Source of the DNA: CAKUFA01 sp963646285
Lineage (GTDB): Bacteria; Bacillota; Clostridia; Christensenellales; Aristaeellaceae
Assembly: GCA_963646285.1 (NCBI GenBank)
Contig: CAVIWF010000038.1
Span: 1-24,752, forward strand
DNA length: 24,752 nucleotides
Direction: 5' to 3'
The translations under genes and the position numbers were made by a program. This document shows, in pieces, positions 5,985-15,100 of the stretch. The notes under the pieces were generated by a model, which saw only the letters and a list, made by a program, of their open reading frames with translations, ran no database searches and was not told the DNA's origin. How positions within the stretch are numbered: position 1 is the first letter of the stretch; every line of letters begins with the position of its first letter.

Positions 5985-6368
5985 ATGAAGAAATTTCTTG
6001 CTCTGATCCTTTGTTTGTGCATCGCATCTTCTCTGTTTGTTGTTTCCGCTTTTGCGGATGAAAATGTTAAGATCCCTGCGGGGAAAAACGCTAAGGCCGG
6101 AAGCACTTCTGTGAAGCAGAGCACGAAGGCTGACCCTTATTTGGACATCAATTCTATCTCACCGGGCGTTACCATTTCATTCTGGATCTACAGAAACGGT
6201 AAAGCTCAAGTTTCTCCTACTTACATTTTCACCACTGGACTCGATCTTAGCATTCGTTACAACAACAGTGGCAATAAAAAAGCAGGAGACAAGTACCATA
6301 GTGTTTGGAAGAAAACAACCCAGTTGCAAAGTGTAGAAACTACAATTTGGTATTATTTTGTCCCTTAA
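5985..6368 (+). CDS. Small secreted protein of unknown function, module A
   Basis: A 127-residue predicted exported protein. Residues 1-24 are a typical Sec signal peptide (MKKFLALILCLCIASSLFVV then SAFA), with a signal peptidase I site before DENV and no lipobox. The mature ~103 residues start with a Lys/Ser/Ala-rich stretch. The rest is rich in aromatic, Ser and Thr residues in alternating strands (ISFWIYRNGKAQVSP, TYIFTTGLDLSIRYN, TTIWYYFVP), which suggests a small beta-sandwich. It contains no cysteine. AAGGAG lies 6 nt before the ATG at 5985; a longer frame from 5811 runs through the 15-codon ORF and is not credible. It is the first long gene after the leader, separated from the binding-protein gene by a strong hairpin. 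I do not recognise the family. Confidence 0.8.
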   Translation: MKKFLALILCLCIASSLFVVSAFADENVKIPAGKNAKAGSTSVKQSTKADPYLDINSISPGVTISFWIYRNGKAQVSPTYIFTTGLDLSIRYNNSGNKKAGDKYHSVWKKTTQLQSVETTIWYYFVP

Positions 6369-6380
6369 TTTCATTTCTTG

Positions 6381-6406
6381 CGGATGGTAGTTTTCTCTAC
6401 CATCCG
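6381..6406 (+). terminator. Intercistronic hairpin, possibly a leaky terminator
   Basis: A perfect 10-bp stem CGGATGGTAG / CTACCATCCG with loop TTTTCT lies 12 nt after the small-protein stop. It is followed by GCCTTTAATG, a poor T-run. It may lower expression of the binding-protein gene relative to the small protein, or stabilise the upstream mRNA. Confidence 0.55.
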
Positions 6407-6433
6407 GCCTTTAATGATCAGGAGGTAACGGTT

Positions 6434-8488
6434 ATGAAACGTTTTCTTGCTTTGTGCTTTGCCATATGCTGTGCTTTCTTCACATCTGTTGCATTCGCTG
6501 AAAGCAGCAATGAAACAGTTGTTGTTCTCGGTGCGGGCGAATCCCTTCAAGCGCTATGTCGAGATAGTTCCTCTGACGGCAGCTGCTATCTGTTGACGTC
6601 AGAAGCGCTATATCATTGGGATGCCTCCACACAATCTGCAGAAAAGATTGTTGAAGCTGTAAATGACAACATCGCCGGCATTGCTTCTTACAAGGGAAAT
6701 CTTTATGCCGTTGATCATCAGCAAAACATTTTGCAGCTGCAAGATCGGCAATGGATCGTTCGAAAAAGCAATGACTCCAGCCTTGAGCAAATATCTTTTT
6801 GTAAAGTCGACTGCGGCAATGATCGTTTGTTCTATTCCTATAAAGACGACGACGATATGCTTCACTTGATCGCCTACAACTTTGAAACGGAAGAGTTTTC
6901 CTCACTCTCTGCGTTTGATAACTGGCAATTCCGCTATGATAGCGTTCATGATCGTCTTGTTAGCATTACTAACCTCGACTACATAGATGACGAAAAAACA
7001 GCGTTAGGATATTTTATTCGCAGCTATGACTACCACAATGATACCTATGATGATGATACCTTGGTAGAGAATTTTGATGGACCGCTCTACGGTTGGGCTT
7101 ACGATACAGAGCATGATCGTTTTTTTCTCAGTGTTGTGCGTGGCAAAACTTTTAGTTATGTTCGCGGTGCTTCTTTGGAAGATTTTTCACCTTACGGGAG
7201 TGGTATGAGCACCTACATTGGCAATGATACATTAGCCATGATTGGCGGCCACGAAACCTTTGAATTGCAGCTTTGCAAAGCAGAAACATCCAACCGTCAA
7301 ATCACCATCATGGACTACAGCACCGTTTACCAGCCTGATTTCACAAAGGAAACGGGCATTGGGGTTAATTTTTACATCTCTTCACAGGATTCAACCACTG
7401 CCGCCATTACGCAAATCATGACCACTCAGGATGCAACAGTGGACATCATTGGTCTTGACACCGATGATGGCTTGTCCCTCATCAAGCAAAAAGGGTTTTA
7501 TACACCCCTTACCAGTGACACTTTGTTGAATGCATACAGCGAATTGTATACAACCGTTGCATCTCCCCTGTTGGATGAACACGGTGCAATCATTGCATGG
7601 CCGGTTTTTGCCACCCCAACCCTAATGAGTGCTGAAACAGCTTTGCTGGAGGAATACGGCTTCTCATCTCCCCGTTCCTTTGAGGAATTCCTTGATTTAG
7701 TGCCGCAGATTATATCCTCCGACCTGATGCAGGAGCAGGATTGCGTCTTGCTTAGCGTGCTGTCGTACAATCGGCACGATATGTTCCAGTACCTGGTTGA
7801 ACAATATGTACTGTCCTGCTACGTACAGGGCAAGGATGTTGATTTCACAGATGAAACGTTTACTCGCCTGGCTGCCCGGGTGCTGACCGAGGTTCCTGAG
7901 GAAGACCCGAGCCCCAGCAACGAAGAAGGCGAATACACGCCCATGTTCAACTTCTACAGTGTATCCAATGTGATTACTGAAGAATTAACAGCGCCCCTGC
8001 CCTTAACCAATGATGGCACCACCGGCATTTACACCAGCCTGACCCTGCTGATTGTCAATCCCTATTCCGAGCACAAGGAAGAAGCCGTTGCCTTCCTGGA
8101 ATACATGGCAACCAAGCGCACCCCTGAGGATTATGCCTTGTACGCCTCCATGACGGCGCCTATGGAAAGCAGTACCATTGTCCAGCAAATCGAATCCTTG
8201 CAGGAGCAGGTGCAGGCATTGAGTGGGGAGACCGATGCGGAAAAGTTGGCGTCCCTGCAGGCAGAAATCGCCGCACTGGACGCAATCAAGTACACCGTTT
8301 CTCCTGTAGCCATTGAAAACTATCACACTTTAGCAGCTTCCTTCGTCATTCCGGAAGACTCGCTGCCCATCAACACCGTGCGCTTTACAAGCCTTGTTGA
8401 CCGTACCAGCAGCGGCATGATGTCCCTAGAGCAATTTATCGAGCAGGCAAACCAATATGTGCAGATGATAACGCTGGAAGGAGCATAA
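6434..8488 (+). CDS. Exported protein: beta-propeller-like N-terminus fused to a solute-binding-protein-like domain
   Basis: A 684-residue predicted exported protein. Residues 1-22 are a signal peptide ending AFA before ESS; no lipobox is seen, so it is probably released or held by other means. Residues ~28-285 contain repeated strand patterns with Tyr/Trp/Asp turns (for example GNLYAVDHQQNILQL, VHDRLVSITN, EHDRFFLSVVRG) like a degenerate beta-propeller. From about 288 the sequence resembles family-1 extracellular solute-binding proteins (TVDIIGLDTDDGLSLIKQKG, FYTPLT, AVAFLEYMATKRTPEDY). It ends with a short coiled-coil insert (580-616) and the tail SLEQFIEQANQYVQMITLEGA. That tail and insert match the layout of the protein at 9423-10790. 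AGGAGG precedes the ATG at 6434. No ABC permease or ATPase is linked, so a sensing or scavenging role is as likely as transport. The ligand is unknown. Confidence 0.8.
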   Translation: MKRFLALCFAICCAFFTSVAFAESSNETVVVLGAGESLQALCRDSSSDGSCYLLTSEALYHWDASTQSAEKIVEAVNDNIAGIASYKGNLYAVDHQQNILQLQDRQWIVRKSNDSSLEQISFCKVDCGNDRLFYSYKDDDDMLHLIAYNFETEEFSSLSAFDNWQFRYDSVHDRLVSITNLDYIDDEKTALGYFIRSYDYHNDTYDDDTLVENFDGPLYGWAYDTEHDRFFLSVVRGKTFSYVRGASLEDFSPYGSGMSTYIGNDTLAMIGGHETFELQLCKAETSNRQITIMDYSTVYQPDFTKETGIGVNFYISSQDSTTAAITQIMTTQDATVDIIGLDTDDGLSLIKQKGFYTPLTSDTLLNAYSELYTTVASPLLDEHGAIIAWPVFATPTLMSAETALLEEYGFSSPRSFEEFLDLVPQIISSDLMQEQDCVLLSVLSYNRHDMFQYLVEQYVLSCYVQGKDVDFTDETFTRLAARVLTEVPEEDPSPSNEEGEYTPMFNFYSVSNVITEELTAPLPLTNDGTTGIYTSLTLLIVNPYSEHKEEAVAFLEYMATKRTPEDYALYASMTAPMESSTIVQQIESLQEQVQALSGETDAEKLASLQAEIAALDAIKYTVSPVAIENYHTLAASFVIPEDSLPINTVRFTSLVDRTSSGMMSLEQFIEQANQYVQMITLEGA

Positions 8489-8494
8489 CAATGC

Positions 8495-8539
8495 AAGCGG
8501 GAAGTTGCCATAAAAAAAGGCACCTTCCCGCTTGTTTTA
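8495..8539. terminator. Terminator at the end of module A
   Basis: AAGCGGGAAGTTGCC / GGCACCTTCCCGCTT form a 15-bp stem with one mismatch, followed on the plus strand by TGTTTTAT. It lies just after the binding-protein stop and before the convergent TetR-B remnant. Confidence 0.8.
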
Positions 8540-8574
8540 TGTCAAGCATCGTGGTACATCCGTGCTTTCCGTCA

Positions 8575-9132
8575 TCATTTTAGTTGTTCATGATAGATGT
8601 ATGCAAGTTTTTCATTGACTTGCTGCAATGTACAGTGAAGTTCCCCCTGTAAAACCTTTGTATACAGTTCCACTGCAGCACCTGCCAGCATATGCAGCAG
8701 CATCAGTGCCTCTTCCTTGCTGTGTTTTTCTGTTTGTACCGCATAATCACACAAGCCATCAACAATCGCTTGCTTTGTTTTTTCCATAAAAACACCATAT
8801 TACGGCGACTTCAGCAGCAGCTTGCATTGATCTTCCGAATCCATGATGAACTGGCTTAGACCTTCCAATAGGGGCAAAGGATCAGTCTTATCAGCAGCCA
8901 TTGCCATTTGCTGGATACATGCATTCAATCTTTTTTCAAAGTTTTCCTTTACATCCCTTGCGAGGGCATCTACACTGCCATAGTGATCATAGAGCGCATG
9001 TCGGCTGAGTCCAGAACGGTCAACTACTTCCTGCACCGTAATTTTCTCTTCATCCTTTTCGATGGCCAGTTCTCCATAGGCTTTTCTCAGCATTTCACAG
9101 GTGCGTTCCACACAACGATTGCCCTTCGCCAT
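8575..9132 (-). pseudogene. TetR-family regulator of module B, interrupted by an in-frame TAA
   Basis: This is the paralogue of the TetR at 5040-5639. The first part starts at the ATG at 9132 (GGGAGGA upstream), carries the DNA-binding domain with VVDRSGLSRHALYDHYGS, and stops at a TAA at 8802-8800 after 110 residues. The same frame continues without shift through YGVFMEKTKQ to the C-terminal region with AGAAVELYTKVLQGELHCTL, ending at 8575. Aligning CKLLLKSP-stop-YGVF with CRALSHTRWYGDF of the intact paralogue needs no gap; the stop falls where module A has Trp. The simplest reading is a nonsense mutation that leaves a DNA-binding domain without most of its dimerisation/ligand domain. A truncated product could be inactive. 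A sequencing error is possible. The 70-codon remnant at 8575-8787 should not be read as a separate gene. Confidence 0.8.
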
Positions 9133-9214
9133 TTTTTCTTCCTCCCATCCATCAAAAAGGTACACATTCGCTGTCATTTGTGCATCCTCGCACATTTTAG
9201 CACAATATTGACCG

Positions 9215-9243
9215 TTGAATGATGCCTACACTGGTATTATAAT
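9215..9243 (+). promoter_or_regulatory. Module B promoter
   Basis: TTGAAT at 9215-9220, 17 bp, and TATAAT at 9238-9243. Surrounding sequence (ATTATAATAA, then GAAGTCAAGAAAATCATT) is shared with module A. The distance from the -10 box to the inverted-repeat element is 21 nt in both. Confidence 0.8.
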
Positions 9244-9264
9244 AAAAGCAGAAACGGAAGTCAA

Positions 9265-9313
9265 GAAAATCATTACCGGAATGCAAGCATTCGTTATCAG
9301 AGTAATGATTTTC
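9265..9313 (+). promoter_or_regulatory. 49-bp inverted-repeat leader element, module B
   Basis: GAAAATCATT (9265-9274) and AATGATTTTC (9304-9313) are the same arms, 29 nt apart, as in module A. Here the outer stem extends by two more pairs (AC with GT) and the inner hairpin is GAATG-CAAG-CATTC (9279-9292). The element abuts the ribosome site AAGGAGGTGA directly. Confidence 0.75.
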
Positions 9314-9328
9314 AAGGAGGTGACCAAC

Positions 9329-9376
9329 ATGCTTCCGCACTGCAGAAATCCCGGCAATGCAAAAGTCCTTACATAA
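9329..9376 (+). CDS. 15-codon small ORF B (candidate leader peptide)
   Basis: This encodes MLPHCRNPGNAKVLT, the counterpart of the peptide encoded at 5837-5884. AAGGAGGTGA at 9314-9323 is complementary to the 16S 3' end over its whole length and sits five bases before the ATG. The last codons, stop and next five bases (9361-9381) are identical over 21 nt to module A (5869-5889), so RNA or DNA sequence is conserved there as well as the peptide. The next gene starts 46 nt after the stop. As with copy A, a leader peptide is the favoured interpretation and the function is unknown. Confidence 0.65.
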   Translation: MLPHCRNPGNAKVLT

Positions 9377-9422
9377 CCATGACAAACACATGCTCAACAA
9401 TATGAAAGGCGGTTCAAGCAAT

Positions 9423-10790
9423 ATGAAACGAGCATTTTGTGCAATCCTTGCCATTCTCTTTTGCAGTTTGTGTTCTCTTCCCGCCTATGCCGAAGAAATC
9501 AAGTTTTATCATTGCATCGATGAGTGGGATGAAGGTTTCAAGATATTTCAAAAAGACCACCCTAATGTTACGTATGCGCGCACCCGTGAATACTATTCCA
9601 ACGCATCGGTTCTTGCCGGCAAGCTAATTACCCATGAGCTGAGCAGCGATATTTTAGGCTTGCAATTAACTGAAATCAATGTAAAAGAAATCATAGAAAA
9701 AGGATACTTTTTAGACTTGTCCGATTCCGAAATCATTTCAAACGCTGTCAGTCAGATGGTACCAGCCATTGCTGAGGCCGGCATGGTAGATGGTAAAATA
9801 TACGGACTGCCCTACTTTGTTGCTTTCGATTATTGGTATGCCGATGCCGAAGCCTGGGAACAGGCAGGCCTTGACGTGTCCCAGGTTCCTCACACTTTCC
9901 CGGAATTTCTCGATTTTGTGGAAGCATGGTGCGAAAGAATTGAAGAAGAACCGGAGGCTTATATTCGAATCAACAGCGAATATGACGCTTCCTTATACAA
10001 CAGTTCTTACTACACGCTGCTGTTCACCAAAATGCTGCTGAATGAATACATCATGCAAAAAGCATTTGCCAATGAAGAACTCTCCTTCAATGAGGATGAA
10101 TTGACCCCTTTGCTGGAGCGAGCCAAGGAACTGGGGCAGCGGCTCTATGAAGCAGAGCCTGCTATTCAGGTATCGGATGAAATCGCCGGTTACTCCCTTT
10201 TCAGAAGTACAACACGGCCTTCCTGGCCCACTGACAGCAACCTCATTGTTTCCATGCGAATGAATGAGGAACAACCGCAAATCATTTGCACCATTGTGGA
10301 TGTGTTGACCATTAACAGCGCCACAGCTTCCCCTGAGCTTTGCATTGAATTACTGGCGCGCATGGCTGAAAATCCCGGCTACGAAACCAAACCTTTCCTC
10401 TATCAAAATGCCGAACCCGTTGAAAAGAAAAGCTACGCCAGTGATTTAGAAAGGACAAAGAATCAGATCAAAGAAACAGAAGAAAAGCTGAAAGACACAA
10501 CCTTGGACGCTGAAGAGCGGGAGGAACTTGAGGAAGCACTAAGCAACTATCAAAACATGTTGGCTCATGCAGATGAATCCCGCTACCTTGTTTCACCTGC
10601 ACAGCTGGCGGATTATCAGCAAAACACAGAGCACCTGTACGTGGCGGTTTCTGGCCCGCTGGATGCCGGGACGGACGGCTTCAATAATCTCACCGACTTG
10701 GAAAAGCAGTTCGCCGCCGGCATCCTTTCCACTTCGGATTTTCTTGACCAAATCAACCGCCTTGCCAGAATGATTCAGTTGGAAGAATAA
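9423..10790 (+). CDS. Exported solute-binding-protein-like protein, module B
   Basis: A 455-residue predicted exported protein. Residues 1-23 are a signal peptide ending AYA before EEIKFYH, with no clear lipobox. The mature part follows family-1 extracellular solute-binding proteins: a first strand, a KDHPNVT segment, DILGLQLTEINVKEIIEKGYFLDLSD, GMVDGKIYGLPYFVAFDYWYAD, and PHTFPEFLDFVEAW. A charged coiled-coil insert (about 338-381) comes before the C-terminal tail DFLDQINRLARMIQLEE. Insert and tail match the position and pattern in the protein at 6434-8488, so the two are paralogues; this one lacks the propeller-like domain. The ATG at 9423 has AAAGGCGG about 10 nt upstream; earlier ATGs at 9390 and 9402 lack a ribosome site. 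No transporter partner is nearby and the ligand cannot be assigned. Confidence 0.82.
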   Translation: MKRAFCAILAILFCSLCSLPAYAEEIKFYHCIDEWDEGFKIFQKDHPNVTYARTREYYSNASVLAGKLITHELSSDILGLQLTEINVKEIIEKGYFLDLSDSEIISNAVSQMVPAIAEAGMVDGKIYGLPYFVAFDYWYADAEAWEQAGLDVSQVPHTFPEFLDFVEAWCERIEEEPEAYIRINSEYDASLYNSSYYTLLFTKMLLNEYIMQKAFANEELSFNEDELTPLLERAKELGQRLYEAEPAIQVSDEIAGYSLFRSTTRPSWPTDSNLIVSMRMNEEQPQIICTIVDVLTINSATASPELCIELLARMAENPGYETKPFLYQNAEPVEKKSYASDLERTKNQIKETEEKLKDTTLDAEEREELEEALSNYQNMLAHADESRYLVSPAQLADYQQNTEHLYVAVSGPLDAGTDGFNNLTDLEKQFAAGILSTSDFLDQINRLARMIQLEE

Positions 10791-10837
10791 ACTTCTGCTA
10801 ACTTGAATAGGCGTTCAATGAAATCATATTCTTCATT

Positions 10838-10905
10838 CAATGGATTGTATGTGTTGTATACAATGCTCGTATGCAATGCATACAATCCATTGATTTTCTT
10901 TTTGC
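10838..10905 (+). terminator. Long hairpin terminator at the end of module B
   Basis: CAATGGATTGTATG (10838-10851) pairs perfectly with CATACAATCCATTG (10879-10892), with an inner stem TTGTATAC / GTATGCAA (one T-G pair). It is followed by ATTTTCTTTTTG. It closes the module B transcript just before the next promoter. Confidence 0.8.
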
Positions 10906-10934
10906 TTTACAAAGCACTTGAAATGCGGTATCAT
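10906..10934 (+). promoter_or_regulatory. Promoter of the RlmL-like gene
   Basis: TTTACA at 10906-10911, 17 bp, and TATCAT at 10929-10934, with the start codon 25 nt further on. Confidence 0.7.
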
Positions 10935-10959
10935 AGGGCGAAACCAAAGGAGTGAAGTT

Positions 10960-12081
10960 ATGTTCCCTGATACACTGACCCTGTTTGCAACGGCTGCCTT
11001 CGGATTGGAAGGCATTGTAGCCGATGAGCTGCGCCGGCTGAAAATGGCGAACGTACAGGCCGAAATCGGCGGTGCACGGTTCGAAGGTTCCCTGCTGGAT
11101 GCTTTCCGTGCCGATTTGATGCTCCGCTGTGCCGATCGGGTGCTGATCATCCTTGCGGAGAAGGAAGTCCGTACCTTTGAAGAGCTTTTTCAGCTGGTGA
11201 AGAGCATTCCGTGGGAATCCATCCTGCCGAGGGATGCCAAGATGAACGTCAGCGGCAAGTGCGCCCGCAGCCAGCTCATGAGCATCCGGGACTGTCAGTC
11301 CATTACCAAGAAGGCCATGATTGAGCGGCTCCGCAGCCGCACCCATCAGGAAACCTTCCCCGAAACGGGAATTGTTTATCCCATTGATGTAAGCCTGCAC
11401 AACAATATGGCCCGCATCACCCTGGATACTTCCGGTGATGCGTTGAACCGCCGTGGCTACCGCACCTGGAACGGTGAAGCTCCTTTGCGGGAAACCCTGG
11501 CCGCCGCCCTGGTGGAACTGTCCCCCTGGCGGCCGGGTATGCGGCTTCATGACCCCTGCTGCGGCACGGGAACGCTGCTGATCGAGGCTGCTTTTCGCCA
11601 AGGGCACCGTGCCCCCGGTCTTGTGCGCAGCTTTGCCTGCGAATCCTTCCGTGACTTTCCCAATGACGAGGCGGAAGCCCTTCGCCGCAGTGCCAAGGTG
11701 GATTTCCAGCCGGAACGGATTCACAGCATCAGCGGATCGGATCTGGATCCTGCTCCCCTGGAATTAGCCGCCCGTCATGTCGCCCAAGCTGGCTTGAAGG
11801 GACGAATCGAGCTTACCTGTCAGGGGCTGGAAACCTTGCAGCTCCCTGATGAAAAAGGTGTTTTTCTCTGCAATCCCCCTTACGGTGAACGGCTTAGTGA
11901 CCGCAAAAGCTGCGAAAAGCTTTACCGGGAAATGGGGCTGCTGCTGAAGCGTCACCCAGGTTGGAGCCTCTGCGCCATTTCATCGGCTCCCATGTTTGAG
12001 CGTGCCTTTGGCCGCCGGGCTGATAAAAAACGTCGCCTATATAACGGACGGCTGGAATGTGAATTCCTGATTTATCGGTAA
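10960..12081 (+). CDS. THUMP-domain class I RNA methyltransferase (RlmL/YpsC-like)
   Basis: Predicted to methylate guanine N2 in 23S rRNA using S-adenosylmethionine, by family resemblance to the RlmL N-terminal half and Bacillus YpsC. The 373-residue product has an N-terminal ferredoxin-like and THUMP region (about 1-160; LFATAAFGLEGIVADELRRL, and the conserved LNRRGYR at 162-168). This is followed by a Rossmann methyltransferase domain with the SAM motif DPCCGTGTLLIEA (198-210), the acidic SGSDLDP (258-264), and the catalytic NPPYGERL (305-312). AAAGGAG precedes the ATG at 10960. Its size matches stand-alone Firmicute members, not the long E. coli RlmKL fusion. It has its own promoter and terminator and is probably unrelated to the modules upstream. 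Confidence 0.93.
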   Translation: MFPDTLTLFATAAFGLEGIVADELRRLKMANVQAEIGGARFEGSLLDAFRADLMLRCADRVLIILAEKEVRTFEELFQLVKSIPWESILPRDAKMNVSGKCARSQLMSIRDCQSITKKAMIERLRSRTHQETFPETGIVYPIDVSLHNNMARITLDTSGDALNRRGYRTWNGEAPLRETLAAALVELSPWRPGMRLHDPCCGTGTLLIEAAFRQGHRAPGLVRSFACESFRDFPNDEAEALRRSAKVDFQPERIHSISGSDLDPAPLELAARHVAQAGLKGRIELTCQGLETLQLPDEKGVFLCNPPYGERLSDRKSCEKLYREMGLLLKRHPGWSLCAISSAPMFERAFGRRADKKRRLYNGRLECEFLIYR

Positions 12082-12120
12082 AAACATCGCCCCTGCTCCG
12101 AAAAGCAGAGGCGATTTTCT
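12080..12120. terminator. Bidirectional terminator between convergent genes
   Basis: ATCGCC-C-CTGCT / AGCAG-A-GGCGAT (one mismatch, 6-nt loop) is flanked by TTTT on the plus side and by five A on the left, which are T on the minus strand. It serves both the methyltransferase gene and the convergent glycosyltransferase operon, whose stop codon touches it. Confidence 0.85.
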
Positions 12121-15100
12121 TATGCGTGATACAGCAGTAGGAACTGCTTCATGAAATCCAGCCATGCCACAGGGGTTGTCACACCGCTGGCATAGGGATA
12201 AAACGCCACAAACAGCAGCAAGCAGATCAGCAGGTAAGCGGCCGTGATTCCCCTGCCCAGCCGAGGAGCCCTCTTTACAATGGCATTGAGCAGCAGCATC
12301 GTACCAAAGCACAGGAAGGGCACACTGGCAAAGTAATGGTAGATGTACGTACCACGAGGCACCAGCACCCAGGGCAGATACTGTGCCAGTAAGCCAATGA
12401 GCACAAAGGCGCAGGCTACATTGTCCGTGGATGCATGGGGATGCATCAGTGCATCCGAGCCTTCCAGCACGTAGCGATGCTGCTTTACCCAGGCAATCGC
12501 TGTAAAGGCAATGCCTGCCAGACCCACCAGCCACACTGCCGGGTTGCCGAAGCAGAAAATGGAGTAGCTGTAGCCTTCCGGCACATATCGAGCCATGGCG
12601 TAATACATGGGTTTCTTAATCAGCGGCCATTCATACCAAGGGGAATAGTAAGGGTGATTCATGCCCAGCCCCGGCTGTGAATGGTAATTGAACATATTCT
12701 GCTGGGCACTGATGACCCGCTTCACGTAGTCCGACAGGCTTGTGACCTTGGCATAGGCAAAGTAAGGGATGTAGCTCAGCAAATAAATCACAACCGGCAC
12801 AAACACGAAGAAGAGCAGGCACCACAGGCAAAGCACAAAGGGGCGCTGCCAGGTCATATCCGCACGATGCTCCAGCATTTTTCGTTCGCTGCCGGAGATG
12901 CCCGGAAGATTCATTACCTTGGCAGACACTTTGCCCATGCGGATGTGCCGAATCAACGTCCAGAAGAAGAGCACCGCCAATCCTGCTCCTGCATAGATGC
13001 CGATCCACTTGCTGGCAATACCCAGCCCCATAAACAAGCCGCTGAGAGCAAGGTCAGGCAAAAGCGCTTTTACCTCCTCCATGGCAATATCCCTCTGCAT
13101 AAACCGCAGCATGAACAGGTAACTCCACAGAATGAAGAGCACCGGGAAACTGTCAATGGTGGCAATACGGGTTTGGGTGAAATGCATGCAGTCCAGGGTC
13201 ATCATGCACATGGCTGCAAAGGCCATATCTGTGCGCTTGGTCAGCTGTTTCCCCAGCAGGTACATGGCAGGCAGCATCAGAATGCCCGCCAAAGCCCCGG
13301 CAAAGCGCCAGCCAAAGGGGGTCATGCCGAAGATGGCTACTGCCCAGCTCATGATGACCTTTCCAAGGGGTGGATGGGATGTTTCGTAAGGCACGGTGCC
13401 GTTCAGGTGTTCAAAGGCTGTCCGTGCATGGTAAATCTCATCAAAGTAGGTACTGTTGTACCAGCTAGGTTCCCCTTCCAGTGTATCCTGCTCATCCAGC
13501 AAGGCTTCCGGGTCAGTCAGCAAAGGAGAATCTTCGTTGGCATTTGCTCGGGATGCAATGGAAGCGGTCAGTACGTTGCCATCCAAATCCCGGAAGATTA
13601 CTTCATCCAGAATCAGCCCCACCTGATGCGCTGTTATCCGCACATACCTTCCGTTCAACACGGTGCGGATGCTGCTGTTGAAGGTTTGAATCCCGCTGTT
13701 TTCCGTATAGTCGCATACATACTTCCAGCGGAAGCATTCGCCTTCATTCATTTCGGCATAGTGTTCTTCCGACCAATTGGCACCGTCATCGCTGGTGGCA
13801 ATGCTGAAGTTGCTGTAGCTCACCTGGGCAAAGTAGAGCATGTAGAAAGCATCCTGCTTTTCGCCCAGGTCAATGGTCACGGATTCGTTGTAGGCTGTGG
13901 ATTTCCACGGATTCTGTGGTGCTTTGGTGCTGCCCAGATTGCACAGGGCAACCACGGCATACACCAGCGTGACCCCCAGCATCAGTGCCCAATCCTTCCT
14001 GTTCATCTTCAGGGACACATCAGCATGGAAACTGCGGGGATCTCCAGGCTTCATGGACAGATGATCTGCCGGAAGCAGCGGACGAAGCTGCTGATCTGCC
14101 GAAACAGTCAACCCTTCATCGCAGTGCTGATGGCAAATCCACACGCCGAAGGGCACGCACGCCACGTTCACCGCAGACAGCAGCATGTTCAGCCACTTGG
14201 TATCTGCATTCAGGTGACCGTAGGCAGAACCCAGCCGGATCCCGTTATCCAGCACAATGCCTTCATTGATGAACACCGTGCAGGCCAACACAGCGGACAA
14301 CAGCAGCACCCGACGATCCCGTTTCACAGCAAATGCCATAACGAAGAAGATAAGTGCCGGGAACAAATACCGCTCGTGCATCTTAATGCCCAGCACGTAC
14401 AGCAGCAGGAACAGCAAGCCCCCAAGGAGGGGCAGATTGCGCAAGTCCCTGCCCCGGACATACATGGGCAGTACAATGGCGAAGGCCAGTGCCATAGCCG
14501 CCGTGCCAACAACTTTCCAGGTTGCGCCCATCAAGGTCATTGCCAGGAAAGCGGCGGCAAAGCAGACCATCACCGCAGGTTCCAGCCAGGATGCAGCACG
14601 TTCGCCCTTCCGCCGCCACTGGACAAATGCCCATACAAAGCAGGCAGCGGACAGGCTCAGGGGCGCCAGCCATGCAGCCGCATTGTCAATGCTGACCCAG
14701 TTGGCGTTAAACAGATAATAGAAGTTGGCTGTGTTCACGGTGGCGTAGGGGTAGCTGCTCAGGGTTTTGCTGTACAGGGTAATCAGCCAATCCCAGGACA
14801 GATGGATGCTGAAAGGAATCAGCACTGCAAGTGCCACCAGCAGCGCCATGCCGCAGCCCTGCAGCATGCCTTTGCGGTTCTCCGGCTTGTCGATCCATTC
14901 AATCACCATGGCCGTAAGCCCGAGGAATCCCAGCATCAGCGCCTGAGGCTTGATCAGCACGCAAAGCATGTATACCGGCAGTGCCCACCGCCATTTCCGC
15001 CGAATGGCCAGGTACGCCACCAGCATCAGCCCAAAGCAAAGCACACCATCCACCTGACACCAGGCAGCGCTGTTCAGGATAAATGCAGGATTCAGGGCAA

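Noticed and set aside
8575..8787. Separate 70-codon gene downstream of the truncated TetR
   Set aside because: It is in the same frame as the upstream part and aligns with the C-terminal half of the intact TetR; its ATG has no ribosome site.
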